DNA of 64,000 nt. It comes from Peribacillus simplex. GTDB taxonomy: Bacteria > Bacillota > Bacilli > Bacillales > DSM-1321. The notes beneath the pieces are model-generated. The model saw only the letters and a list, made by a program, of their open reading frames with translations. It had not been told where the DNA came from and ran no database searches. The translations under genes and the position numbers were made by a program. The stretch's first letter is position 1. Each line of letters opens with the position of its first letter. The stretch spans positions 668,216-732,215 of the forward strand of contig NZ_LNNH01000012.1 in the NCBI RefSeq assembly GCF_001542915.1, written 5' to 3'. Positions 7,821-16,443 of this stretch are shown piece by piece.

Positions 7821-8834
7821 TTATTTCTTTCCGGTCACTATCGTGAACGTCCTCTCTTCCCCTGCTCCAAGCATCATCAACGTTCCTGCTTTTTCTGCGG
7901 CGCTGAAGCCTTCTGGACGACTTGTGGCCGGCAGGACGAAAGAAGCGACATGCTGATTGACGTTATGCAATAACCACCTTGTGGCGTAGTTCAATTCAGC
8001 TGTTGAAAAACGGGTAAAAAACGTGATCCCGTCAGGTGAAACCATCTCGAACTCTGCTACTTCCTGATAAAGATTCAGCTCGTCTGCAAAAAACACGATT
8101 TCGGGATCATACATTTCAGGATGATTTATTGCTTTAAGCAATGCCTCGCCATTTAATAGCTTCTTATTATAACCCAGCCATTTATCGGTCGGTTTCACAT
8201 GATCTGGAATCGACTCCCTTAGCTTGAAAGCACTGTTCGGGATATTTTGCTTCATTTCGGCATTTTCCAAGTAAGCATAGTTTGTATGACACATATACTG
8301 TAGCGGCATCACTTCGCCCGATAGATTTTTCACAGCCATGGTCATCTGGATCGACCCTTTCGCTTTGAACATTTCAACGCTCGGAGAAGCTAGGTAATGG
8401 TGGCCGAAACCTTTTATATATTCGGTCCGGCCGCAGATTTTTACGGACGAATCGGTTATTTCCAGCCAGGCACTGTCCATCTCGGCACAGGGCATTTCTC
8501 CATGCATTTCATGGTCATCATCAGGCCCCGGACAGCCATTGCTGATAAGCCCTGAATGGAAAGCAAAGCAACCATATGTATCTATGATGCTATCAGCCTT
8601 TTTGGGCTGGGCGAACATACTCTTCATTTTAAGATCTACACCGTCAAATTCCAAATCCCAAATCATTTGGCCCATGTATGGTAGAACCACCATCCTGCCT
8701 CTTGAATTGGTAATCTCGATCGCTTCAATGCCTGATGGATAGCGGAATAAGTTAACAGTGAATTCTTCGTTGGTAAAAAACGGTGTGCGGCTTTCTTTAA
8801 AATAATTCCGTTGCAGTCCGATTATTCCCTTCAT
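7821..8834 (-). CDS. DUF4432 / aldose 1-epimerase-like protein (DeoX-like)
   Basis: The 337-residue protein belongs to the galactose-mutarotase-like fold family DUF4432. The histidines in CFAFHSGLISNGCPGPDDDHEMHGEMPC, the CHTNY segment and late acidic residues are typical of aldose 1-epimerase-like proteins. Its probable role is interconversion of sugar anomers for the adjacent kinase; the DeoX homologue sits in the same setting in Salmonella. The ATG was chosen because GGGTGG precedes it at 6 bases; a GTG three codons earlier overlaps that site. It lies between the kinase and the permease on the same strand. Confidence 0.8.
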   Translation of the reverse strand: MKGIIGLQRNYFKESRTPFFTNEEFTVNLFRYPSGIEAIEITNSRGRMVVLPYMGQMIWDLEFDGVDLKMKSMFAQPKKADSIIDTYGCFAFHSGLISNGCPGPDDDHEMHGEMPCAEMDSAWLEITDSSVKICGRTEYIKGFGHHYLASPSVEMFKAKGSIQMTMAVKNLSGEVMPLQYMCHTNYAYLENAEMKQNIPNSAFKLRESIPDHVKPTDKWLGYNKKLLNGEALLKAINHPEMYDPEIVFFADELNLYQEVAEFEMVSPDGITFFTRFSTAELNYATRWLLHNVNQHVASFVLPATSRPEGFSAAEKAGTLMMLGAGEERTFTIVTGKK

Positions 8835-8914
8835 TCCTTCCACCCTTTCACTTTATCTTCGCACAGGGAAGCGGTGCTTGAACTTTTCCCTATGCCGAAG
8901 ATTCGTTTCTGAAC

Positions 8915-10261
8915 TTACAATGATGATGCTGGCTTTTCTGCAGCCTGAATTGTGACTTTTTGCGTTTTCATTTCACCGAAGAAATAGAAGCCAACGTAGA
9001 TGAAGCAGGCCATGGATACAAGGAAAGCCAGTTGCATCGAACCGAAGAAATCAGATGCAAACCCTTGCAACGCAGGAATGAAGGCTCCCCCTACAATGGC
9101 CATGACGAGGATCGCACCGGCCGTTTCGGTATATTTCTTATCTTGGATGACTTCAAGCGTTTCCGCATAAATCGTCGCCCAGCATGGCCCGAACAGCATG
9201 CTGACCGCAACGGCTGCGTACACCGCTGTCATATTCGGTACGAATGCCACATAGGCAAGAAGCGCTGAACCAATAATGGCGTAACTGACCAATACTTTTG
9301 CTGGCGAAAAACGGGTCATCAAGAAATTCGCAATGAACTTGCCTGCAAAGAAAGCACTGAAACTATATACCATAAAGGTTGATGCGGTACGCTCATTGAT
9401 GTCGGGATTTAAATCGAGCGCAAGGCGAATCGTAAAGGACCAAACCGTTACCTGCATCCCCACGTATAAAAATTGCGCGGCCACTCCTTTCCGGAATCGT
9501 TTGTTTCCACCCAGGTATTTAAGCGTTCTCATGATCCCAGGTGATTTCCCGGAAGCATTGCCGCTCTTCCCTTCGGGCTTACATGATGGGAACTTGGTCA
9601 AAATGAACAAGATCAAGATACCGATCAGGACGAAAATCATAAATCTATACGGTTCCAGCGTATTTTCAAGCATTTTCAGCCCAAAGGCCTGAGCCTCTGC
9701 CGGCGACATCGTCGCCATCCTTGCCTCGAGGCTTGCCCCTTCCTGGAATACAAGGTATTTCCCTAATAAGATTCCAGAAATCGCACCGATAGGATAAAAG
9801 GTTTGGCTGATATTCAAGCGAAGAATCGCATACTTTCGCGGCCCAATCATTGAACTATATGTATTTGCAGCCGTCTCAAGAAACCCCAGGCCGATCGCGA
9901 TGGAGAAGATCGCGAATAAAAACATCGTATACGTAGCCATATGCGATGCTGGATAAAACAACGAGCAGCCTATAATATAAAAAAGCAAACCGGTAATGAT
10001 GGCAAATTTATAATTCGTTTTCTTAATCACCATTGAAGCTGGTATCGCAATCAGGAAATACCCCCCATAAAATGCGCTCTGCACTAAAGCACTCGCAAAA
10101 TCTGTCAACTCAAATACATGCTTGAACTGTGCGATCAGGATATCGTTCAAACTGGCGGCAACCGCCCATAACGGGAAAAGCAAAGACAACAGGATAAACT
10201 GAAAAATAGGCGTACGATTCAAATAACCATCTGACAGCTGAATTAAGTTTTGTTTTTTCAT
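8915..10261 (-). CDS. fucP: FucP-type MFS sugar:proton symporter (DeoP-like)
   Basis: The 448-residue, 12-span major-facilitator protein has the features of the L-fucose permease (FHS) family: an N-terminal FPLWAVAASLNDILIAQFKHVFELTDF and GGYFLIAIPASMVIKK. The L-fucose symporter is the best-known member, but the Salmonella deoxyribose permease DeoP is in the same family. With no fucose isomerase or aldolase near and a deoC remnant directly upstream, deoxyribose or a related pentose is the better guess. The ATG has AAGGAGATG 7 bases upstream. Confidence 0.85.
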   Translation of the reverse strand: MKKQNLIQLSDGYLNRTPIFQFILLSLLFPLWAVAASLNDILIAQFKHVFELTDFASALVQSAFYGGYFLIAIPASMVIKKTNYKFAIITGLLFYIIGCSLFYPASHMATYTMFLFAIFSIAIGLGFLETAANTYSSMIGPRKYAILRLNISQTFYPIGAISGILLGKYLVFQEGASLEARMATMSPAEAQAFGLKMLENTLEPYRFMIFVLIGILILFILTKFPSCKPEGKSGNASGKSPGIMRTLKYLGGNKRFRKGVAAQFLYVGMQVTVWSFTIRLALDLNPDINERTASTFMVYSFSAFFAGKFIANFLMTRFSPAKVLVSYAIIGSALLAYVAFVPNMTAVYAAVAVSMLFGPCWATIYAETLEVIQDKKYTETAGAILVMAIVGGAFIPALQGFASDFFGSMQLAFLVSMACFIYVGFYFFGEMKTQKVTIQAAEKPASSL

Positions 10262-10302
10262 TTTTTAACATCTCCTTGTGTCCATTAGTTTTAAAAAAAC
10301 CC

Positions 10303-10739
10303 TTACACGCTATATCGGTATTCATCTTCGACTGCTTCGCCGTCCATGATCGCCGCCCCGGAGCTTGCCCCTATTCGAGTGGCACCAGCCCGAACCATCG
10401 CTTTCAAATCCTGATGTCAGCCTCCGCCTCATCATATTCATCTGATTTCCATAATCCAATCGCTAAAACCATAGCACGTCTTCGGCGCCATTTTGAACGG
10501 CATTCTCTGTTTCCAACGCTTTTATCGCAGCCGTCGAGGCACTGAGCGGAAAGCTGGTAACCGCGCAAACCTTCACATCACTTCCTTTAAATTCTTCTGC
10601 CTTCGTTTTCACCCAGACCGGATTCACACATACAAAGGCAAATCCCTATTCTCTTGCTTCATCACAAAGAGTCATGATCTGTTTTTTTTGTTGCTTCCGC
10701 CTTTCATAAGATATGGTCGTTTATTTTTGACTTGATCAT
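10303..10739 (-). pseudogene. deoC: deoC (deoxyribose-phosphate aldolase) remnant
   Basis: Pieced together across frames, the minus strand encodes DeoC-like segments in order: IMTLCDEARE, FAFVCVNPVWV, VCAVTSFPLSASTAAIKALE, AVQNGAEDV, EADIR, and finally AMVRAGATRIGASSGAAIMD. Lesions include a TGA at codon 12 with a frame change, a TAG after DEARE, another frame change after EDV, and loss of about 230 bases between EADIR and AMVRAG. That deletion removes the region expected to hold the Schiff-base lysine. DeoC splits deoxyribose-5-phosphate into acetaldehyde and glyceraldehyde-3-phosphate, so the operon lacks its own aldolase. It is the promoter-proximal gene, with a cre/LacI-type site upstream. 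Confidence 0.85.
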
Positions 10740-10767
10740 TTTATTCTCTTCTCTTTCCCCATTTAAA

Positions 10768-10781
10768 ATAAAGCGCTTACA
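10768..10781 (-). promoter_or_regulatory. cre / LacI-family operator before the sugar operon
   Basis: TGTAAGCGCTTTAT (minus strand) matches the catabolite-responsive consensus TGWAANCGNTNWCA at 12 of 14 positions and lies 29 bases upstream of the deoC remnant. It may bind CcpA, the adjacent LacI-family regulator, or both. Confidence 0.6.
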
Positions 10782-10838
10782 ATTCGTGAAAGGAAATGGA
10801 CGACTGGATGATTGATTGTCCAGTGCCCTTTCATACAA

Positions 10839-11861
10839 TTAAAACGTCGGGTTCACCAATCGGCAAGACTGCCTGATTTTAAGCTCAGGAGACAATAAAT
10901 ACTCCCGTTTTGGAAGATTCCCCTTTAAACCAATCCGCTCGTGCAACAGTAAAAAGGCAATCTCACCTATGGAATTCATTGGCCTTGCTACGACACTAAG
11001 CTTAGGGTTCAAAAATGTTGCAATATCCACATCATCAAAACCTATGAACGATACCTCACTGCCAAGCCTCCAGTTTACATCCTCCAGCGCCTTCATACAG
11101 CCGATCGTCATCATATTGTTGGAAGAAAAAATGGCAGTCGGCCTCTCATCAAGTTCAAAAAGCCTTTCTGTACACTGATAGCCGCTTTGCTCCCCGAAAT
11201 CACCTTGAATGACATATCGTTCATCCAATTCGATTTTGTAATCTGCCAAGGCTTGTTGATAGCCCAAGTACCGCTCAAGCCCAGGGGTCGTATTCAAGGG
11301 TCCGCATATGATCGCAATCTTTTCATGCCCTTGTAAAATCAATTGCTGTACTGCCTGATAGGCCCCCTTCTTGTTATCTACAAGAACCGTATCCACTTCC
11401 CATTTTTTAATGCTTCGGTCAACCGCTACGACAGGGATTCCTTGTTCTTCAAGAAGCTTTAGATGATCGCCGTTTTCATTTGCCGTTGTGATGATCACTC
11501 CATCCACGCCACGCTCAATGAAATTTTTCACGATTTCTTCTTCAATCTTGGGCGATTCATTCGTGCTGCTTAAAATGGTGAAGTACTCCTTTTCACGTGC
11601 TTTTTGTTCGATTCCTGCCATTACTAGCGGAAAGAACGGATTCTTGATATCAGGTACAATGACGCCAATCGTTTTCGTTTCTTTGAGCTTCATGGTCCTT
11701 GCTGCTGCACTGCGGATATAGCCCAGTTCCTCGATTGCCTTAAGGATCCGTTCCTCCGTTACTTTACGGACTCCTCCTTGGTTATTGATGACCCGGGATA
11801 CCGTGGCAATGGAGACGTTTGCTAGACTTGCAACATCATGAATATTTGGTTTAGATTCCAT
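10839..11861 (-). CDS. LacI-family transcriptional regulator of the sugar operon
   Basis: The 340-residue protein has a LacI helix-turn-helix (residues 6-28, NIHDVASLANVSIATVSRVIN), a hinge helix and a periplasmic-binding-protein-like sensor domain (IGVIVPDIKNPFFPLVMAGIEQ onward), full length for the family. It lies upstream of the deoC-permease-epimerase-kinase cluster on the same strand, and probably represses it until the sugar or its phosphate binds. Two identical palindromic sites lie upstream of its own start, which suggests autoregulation. Start: ATG with GAGGTG 9 bases upstream. Confidence 0.9.
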   Translation of the reverse strand: MESKPNIHDVASLANVSIATVSRVINNQGGVRKVTEERILKAIEELGYIRSAAARTMKLKETKTIGVIVPDIKNPFFPLVMAGIEQKAREKEYFTILSSTNESPKIEEEIVKNFIERGVDGVIITTANENGDHLKLLEEQGIPVVAVDRSIKKWEVDTVLVDNKKGAYQAVQQLILQGHEKIAIICGPLNTTPGLERYLGYQQALADYKIELDERYVIQGDFGEQSGYQCTERLFELDERPTAIFSSNNMMTIGCMKALEDVNWRLGSEVSFIGFDDVDIATFLNPKLSVVARPMNSIGEIAFLLLHERIGLKGNLPKREYLLSPELKIRQSCRLVNPTF

Positions 11862-11879
11862 TTTGTTGACACCTCAAAA

Positions 11880-11893
11880 TGTAAACGTTTAGA
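11880..11893. promoter_or_regulatory. LacI-family operator 1
   Basis: TGTAAACGTTTAGA, with the palindromic core TAAACGTTTA, lies 19 bases upstream of the lacI-type start codon. An identical 14-mer lies 74 bases further upstream. Confidence 0.6.
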
Positions 11894-11953
11894 TTTTTCA
11901 AGACAAGCATCAGATATATCAAGATACGATTCTCATTTAAGAGTTTATAAAAA

Positions 11954-11967
11954 TGTAAACGTTTAGA
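11954..11967. promoter_or_regulatory. LacI-family operator 2
   Basis: This exact second copy of TGTAAACGTTTAGA is 74 bases (about seven helical turns) from the first. The spacing would place two repressor dimers on the same face of the helix and permit looping. Confidence 0.55.
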
Positions 11968-12059
11968 TTATTCTTAAAAATAGATTAACAGGTTTATTTT
12001 GTAATGGCAAGCGTTTTTGTATGCGGTTACAAGCATAGCTCACATTTTTCATGTTTTGC

Positions 12060-12087
12060 AAAGGATGGATGGTAAAGGATGGATGGT
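12060..12087. repeat. Perfect 14-base tandem duplication
   Basis: AAAGGATGGATGGT occurs twice back to back in the presumed promoter region of the following secreted-protein gene. It looks like a recent slippage event and changes spacing between TTGCAA and TATAGT. Confidence 0.7.
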
Positions 12088-12150
12088 ATATTATAGTATG
12101 GGACATCAATGATGTAAGACAAGGAGTGATGAAATATCAGAAAAAGATGG

Positions 12151-12930
12151 ATGCTATCAACACTGGCTGGATTATTGCTCGTTTCATTAGGTGTATTGGC
12201 CTTCAATAATTCCAGCAGCGAGAATGAACCGCAAAAACGTGAAAGTAGAAAAACCGAGAAGTCCAAGATCCCTGTAGTAGAGGAATTTGGCGGACCTCAC
12301 CTTGAAAAAGTCGGGGATAAGGTCCATCAAAAAAATTGGGGAACACTCACCTTACTTGAGACCAAGCCAGTTAATAAGTCGTTTGAATTAGCTCACATGG
12401 TGATCACGATCAAGGATATTCGCAGAATTCAATTATCCTCGCTTACTGACGAAGCAGAGAAAGAGCTGGAGTCTTATACTGGTCTGAGTTTTGAAGAGGC
12501 CTACTCGATCTATTATAAAGACCATTTAAGCATGGAGGAAATCGACCAAAAAGCCGCCTGGTCCAAAGCGGATATTGACGAACGGGTTTCTTACCTGGAA
12601 ATTACTTATTCCGTGGAAAATAAAGATTCGAAGGAGCTCCAGTTCTACAGCATGGAAAATGTCACCTTCAATGGTAACCTTACATATGATGTGCCCACTA
12701 AAAATTTCATCCACTCCGGTGATACGTTCATCGGGACAAAAAAAGTCAGCCGCTCGGATTACCAACCAGGCGAAAAGAGGGAAGGCACAATTGGCTTATT
12801 GATCGATCCAGAGGAAAACATTGGGGAGCTCGCGTCCTTTTCATTCACGACAGACGATATATCAGATGGTGAATCACATGAATTATTGATGAAGGGCAGT
12901 TCGTTTGAAGTTCCCTTAAGAGGAAAATAG
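12151..12930 (+). CDS. Secreted or membrane-anchored protein with Ig-like (DUF4352-like) domain, function unknown
   Basis: The protein has an N-terminal hydrophobic segment (STLAGLLLVSLGVLAF), a charged linker, and a beta-rich domain (SYLEITYSVENKDSKELQFY, then GTIGLLIDP) resembling the DUF4352/TRF2-like extracellular domains of Firmicutes. No lipobox cysteine is present. The first ATG gives 259 residues but no positively charged n-region and no ribosome site. AAGGAG lies 9 bases before an in-frame ATC at 12136, which would add IRKRW and make a classical signal peptide, so a non-AUG start is plausible. No functional neighbours. Confidence 0.7.
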   Translation: MLSTLAGLLLVSLGVLAFNNSSSENEPQKRESRKTEKSKIPVVEEFGGPHLEKVGDKVHQKNWGTLTLLETKPVNKSFELAHMVITIKDIRRIQLSSLTDEAEKELESYTGLSFEEAYSIYYKDHLSMEEIDQKAAWSKADIDERVSYLEITYSVENKDSKELQFYSMENVTFNGNLTYDVPTKNFIHSGDTFIGTKKVSRSDYQPGEKREGTIGLLIDPEENIGELASFSFTTDDISDGESHELLMKGSSFEVPLRGK

Positions 12931-12948
12931 TGTAGTAGTTAAGATAAT

Positions 12949-12995
12949 ACCGCCAGACAAGGGAATGTTCTCTTATTTGGCGGTTGTTTGATTTT
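12949..12995 (+). terminator. Terminator after the secreted-protein gene
   Basis: ACCGCCA / TGGCGGT form an outer stem with partial inner pairing (AAGGGAA / TTCTCTT), followed by TGTTTGATTTT. It lies between convergent genes and may act in both directions. Confidence 0.6.
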
Positions 12996-13018
12996 CGTGT
13001 CAGCTGCCATACAGCAAC

Positions 13019-14614
13019 TCATAGTTCACCTGCTGTATGGCGCTGCATTTCTTCTTCCAATAAGATACGGCGCAATATTTTCCCTACCGCTGATTTTGGG
13101 AGCTGTTTCCTGAACTCAAATTCCCGCGGCACCTTATAACGGGCCATGCGTTGACGGCAGAACGCCCGGATTTCCGCTTCCGAGACGGATCGTCCTTCCT
13201 TGATGACTATCGCCGCTTTAACCGTTTCCCCGCGATATGTATCCGGCACGCCATATACACACGTTTCTTTCACGGCAGGATGCTGATAAATAATGTCCTC
13301 CACTTCGGTTGGATAGATATTATAGCCGCTTGCAATGATCATATCCTTCTTCCGGCCCACGATATAAAAATACCCTTCTTCGTCCATCGTCGCGATATCG
13401 CCGGTGTATAGCCAGCCATCCCGCAAAGCTGCTGCCGTATCCCCTGGATTTTTCCAATAGCCCTTCATGACCTGTGGCCCTTTAATGATCAATTCACCTG
13501 CTTCGCCTGGTGTCATACCTTTTGTCCCCGTTTTCAAATCTACGATTCTTGCGTCTGTATTAGGGTATGGTATCCCAATGCTTCCGGGCTTCTTTTGTCC
13601 ATTAACAGGGTTTCTGTGAGTCGTGGGTGAGGTTTCGGACATGCCGAATCCCTCCGATATCGAGATACTGAAAGCTGTTTGGAATTGATGGATGATTTCT
13701 ATCGGGAGCGGGGCTGAACCGCAGCTGCAGTATTTAAAGCAGCTTAAATCGTCTGCCGTTAAATCCCGGTGATTGAGTAAGGCGATATACATCGTCGGAA
13801 CACCTGGAAATATGGTGGGCCGATGTTTTCGGATCAGCTCGACCACTTTATCGATTTCAAATTTTTCCAATGTTATATATGTCGCCCCTGCATAAACGGC
13901 ACTATTCAATCGTCCATTGCCAAACACATGGAATAATGGCGTCAATCCAAGCATCCGTTCGCCAGGACTTTGGAGTTTGAGAGGTTCCGCCGTAAAGGAA
14001 AAGTCTTGAAGAACGTTGGAAATCAAATTAAAGTGGGTGAGCATGACTCCCTTGGATTTCCCGGTCGTTCCTCCGGTATATTGCAGCAAGGCCACCGCTT
14101 CCTTTTGATCTAGGGAAATCTCAGGCAGTTCCTTGTCCAGCGTCGTTGGAACTGGTCCACCCTTCCGTACTGTGTCGGCAGGAATGAACGTCACCAACTC
14201 AGAAAAACTTGTCGCCCTCAATTTCTCCTGTTGTTCCTCACGACCAATGAACCATTTTGCCTCGGAATCACTCAATATCTCATCTAATTCATTGGGCTGA
14301 TACAAGGGATTCACTTGAACGACCACACCTCCCAAACGATGGATCGCATAGTAAGCAATGATATATTCCAGACAATTTGGCAGCATGATGGCTATCCGGT
14401 CATTCATCTGAAAACCCCTATTGAATAAATCCATGGCAAACCAATCTGAGGCATCCTTCAATTCCAAATAAGTCAGCTCATTCTCGCCGGCGATGACGGC
14501 TTTCGTTGAGGGGTAAAGGTTGGCAGAGCGCTCCAATAGTCCATATAGGGACAATAAGGGAATCTCAATTTCAGGAGGGGTTTCTTCTGGATAAAATCTT
14601 TGCCAAGTTTTCAT
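13019..14614 (-). CDS. Long-chain-fatty-acid/acyl-CoA ligase 1
   Basis: The 531-residue adenylate-forming enzyme has the P-loop YTGGTTGKSKGVMLTH (about 181-196), the A5 motif SEGFGMSETSP, the A7 motif GWLYTGD and the C-terminal lysine motif KSAVGKILRR. It activates a carboxylic acid with ATP and CoA. It shares an operon with a second ligase of the same subfamily (20252-21865), thiolases and an acyl-CoA dehydrogenase, so it serves acid or fatty-acid breakdown. Start: ATG with GGGAG 7 bases upstream. It is the last gene of the operon. Confidence 0.88.
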   Translation of the reverse strand: MKTWQRFYPEETPPEIEIPLLSLYGLLERSANLYPSTKAVIAGENELTYLELKDASDWFAMDLFNRGFQMNDRIAIMLPNCLEYIIAYYAIHRLGGVVVQVNPLYQPNELDEILSDSEAKWFIGREEQQEKLRATSFSELVTFIPADTVRKGGPVPTTLDKELPEISLDQKEAVALLQYTGGTTGKSKGVMLTHFNLISNVLQDFSFTAEPLKLQSPGERMLGLTPLFHVFGNGRLNSAVYAGATYITLEKFEIDKVVELIRKHRPTIFPGVPTMYIALLNHRDLTADDLSCFKYCSCGSAPLPIEIIHQFQTAFSISISEGFGMSETSPTTHRNPVNGQKKPGSIGIPYPNTDARIVDLKTGTKGMTPGEAGELIIKGPQVMKGYWKNPGDTAAALRDGWLYTGDIATMDEEGYFYIVGRKKDMIIASGYNIYPTEVEDIIYQHPAVKETCVYGVPDTYRGETVKAAIVIKEGRSVSEAEIRAFCRQRMARYKVPREFEFRKQLPKSAVGKILRRILLEEEMQRHTAGEL

Positions 14615-14687
14615 CAATCTCTCCCACTTCCTTGTCGTTAAAATGCTCGTAACTTTAAGTTTTGCTTACCGCTCGTTCATCCTCGTA

Positions 14688-15092
14688 TCATTTGTTTCGA
14701 ATGATTTTGAATATTCCCGTTCCCTTTGCAATGATATTACCGTTTACATCTTTTATCTCTCCTTCAGTAAAGGCAATTTTATGCCCTTTTTGCAGGACTT
14801 TTGCTTCTGCAAACAATTCACCGCTCGATATGCTCGCCAAATAATGTACGGTCAAACTTGTCGTCACCACTTTTGATCTGGTCACGGAACGGGTCACCAT
14901 TCCAAGGATGGTATCCAGCATGGTAGCGTGAATCCCTCCGTGCAATGTCCCATTAACATTCAGTAAATGCTCTTCAATGTTTAACTTGATCCTAACATTT
15001 CCTTCCTCAAAGCGAGTGATTTCAAACCCGATATGTGAAAAGAACGCACTGCTTTCGAATTGGTTGCGAATTTCCTCCACTTCAACAGACAC
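14688..15092 (-). CDS. PaaI-family hotdog-fold acyl-CoA thioesterase
   Basis: The 134-residue single hotdog domain has the 4HBT/PaaI pattern NGTLHGGIHATMLDTILG (about 45-63), which carries the catalytic acidic residue and the HGG turn. It hydrolyses acyl-CoA or hydroxyphenylacetyl-CoA-type thioesters, probably preventing CoA from being trapped in dead-end intermediates of this operon. Start: GTG with GGAAGGGGG just upstream. It lies between a thiolase and a ligase on the same strand. Confidence 0.88.
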   Translation of the reverse strand: MSVEVEEIRNQFESSAFFSHIGFEITRFEEGNVRIKLNIEEHLLNVNGTLHGGIHATMLDTILGMVTRSVTRSKVVTTSLTVHYLASISSGELFAEAKVLQKGHKIAFTEGEIKDVNGNIIAKGTGIFKIIRNK

Positions 15093-15166
15093 ACTATTCC
15101 CCCTTCCTTTTCCAACTACTCGAATACTATCTTAAAAGGATCAGAACCACGTCGGATCTCCACTCC

Positions 15167-16351
15167 TTATACGGTTTCAACCATGATCGCCATTCCCTGT
15201 CCCCCGCCGACACAAAGTGTCGCGATTCCGTATCTCTCTTTCCTGCGAATCAATTCGTGAATGAGTGTTGTCACGATCCGCGCACCCGTTGATCCAACTG
15301 GATGCCCGAGCGCAATCGCCCCGCCGTTTACATTCACTTTGCTTTCATCAAGCGCCAGCTCCCTGATGACCGCCAATGCTTGTGAAGCGAATGCTTCATT
15401 CAATTCAAAAAGACCGATTTCTTCAATCTTTTTACCGGTACGCTCCAAAAGCTTTCCGACGGCTGGTACAGGTCCAATCCCCATCACTTCAGGAGAAACG
15501 CCAGCCGCCGCCCAATCTACAATTTTCGCGATTGGCTTCAGTTGCAACCGTTTTGCCTCACTGGCTTTCATTAATACCAATGCCGAAGCCCCGTCATTAC
15601 GGCCGCAGGCATTTCCTGCCGTCACGGTTCCATTTTCCTTGAAAGCCGGTCTTAAAGCTGCAAGCCGTTCCATTGTGGTATCCGGACGCGGATATTCATC
15701 CACTTCTATCGTAACCGTCCCCTTTTTCTCACTTACCTGGACAGGAACGATCTCTTCCTTGAATTTCCCTGTTTCGGTCGCCTGTGCCGCTCTTCGTTGG
15801 CTTTCAATCGAAAAGGCATCTTGCTCTTCCCTGGAAATGTTGTATCGCCGTGCGACATTTTCAGCCGTTATTCCCATCCCTAATCTGCTTCCATACATCT
15901 CCTGAGGCTGTTGCCCTGCTTCGGTATTCGAGTCTACCAGTTCGGTCCGATCCCCGCCAAATCGGGCACTTCTTAAATAAAGTGGAGCACGACTCATGCT
16001 TTCCGTACCGCCGGCAACGACGATATTGGCTTGTCCCGAGCTTAGTTGCTGGGCGGCCGAAGCAATAGCCTGCATGCCTGATGCGCATAAACGGTTTACC
16101 GTAAAAGCTGGTGCAGATTCAGGAATCCCTGAACGCAGAGCTGCCACCCTCGCGACATTCGAGGATTCGGTCGTTTGCCTTACCTCCCCGAAAATGACTT
16201 CATCCACTTGTTCAGCTGCTATATTGGCCCGTTTAATGGCCTCGTTGATAACGAGGCTAGCCAAATGCCCAGAACTTATATTCTTTAATGCCCCTCCGTA
16301 GCGGCCGATCGGTGTTCGGACAGCACTCACGATTACAATTTCTTCGCTCAC
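15167..16351 (-). CDS. Acetyl-CoA acetyltransferase / 3-ketoacyl-CoA thiolase 1
   Basis: The 394-residue thiolase has the acyl-accepting cysteine in [12 protein letters not shown] (about residue 88), [22 protein letters not shown] (catalytic His) and the second cysteine in TLCVGGGQG. It cleaves 3-ketoacyl-CoA to acetyl-CoA or runs the reverse condensation. GTG was chosen as start because GGGGGAGA lies 6 bases before it; an earlier TTG overlaps that site. A second, clearly related thiolase lies in the same operon. Confidence 0.9.
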   Translation of the reverse strand: MSEEIVIVSAVRTPIGRYGGALKNISSGHLASLVINEAIKRANIAAEQVDEVIFGEVRQTTESSNVARVAALRSGIPESAPAFTVNRLCASGMQAIASAAQQLSSGQANIVVAGGTESMSRAPLYLRSARFGGDRTELVDSNTEAGQQPQEMYGSRLGMGITAENVARRYNISREEQDAFSIESQRRAAQATETGKFKEEIVPVQVSEKKGTVTIEVDEYPRPDTTMERLAALRPAFKENGTVTAGNACGRNDGASALVLMKASEAKRLQLKPIAKIVDWAAAGVSPEVMGIGPVPAVGKLLERTGKKIEEIGLFELNEAFASQALAVIRELALDESKVNVNGGAIALGHPVGSTGARIVTTLIHELIRRKERYGIATLCVGGGQGMAIMVETV

Positions 16352-16443
16352 TTCACATCTCCCCCTCAAAGTTCAGATACTCGTATTTTTGCCTTCACGC
16401 CATTTCATGCATCGGCATTCCGCTCATCAATGCTTAAGCGCGG

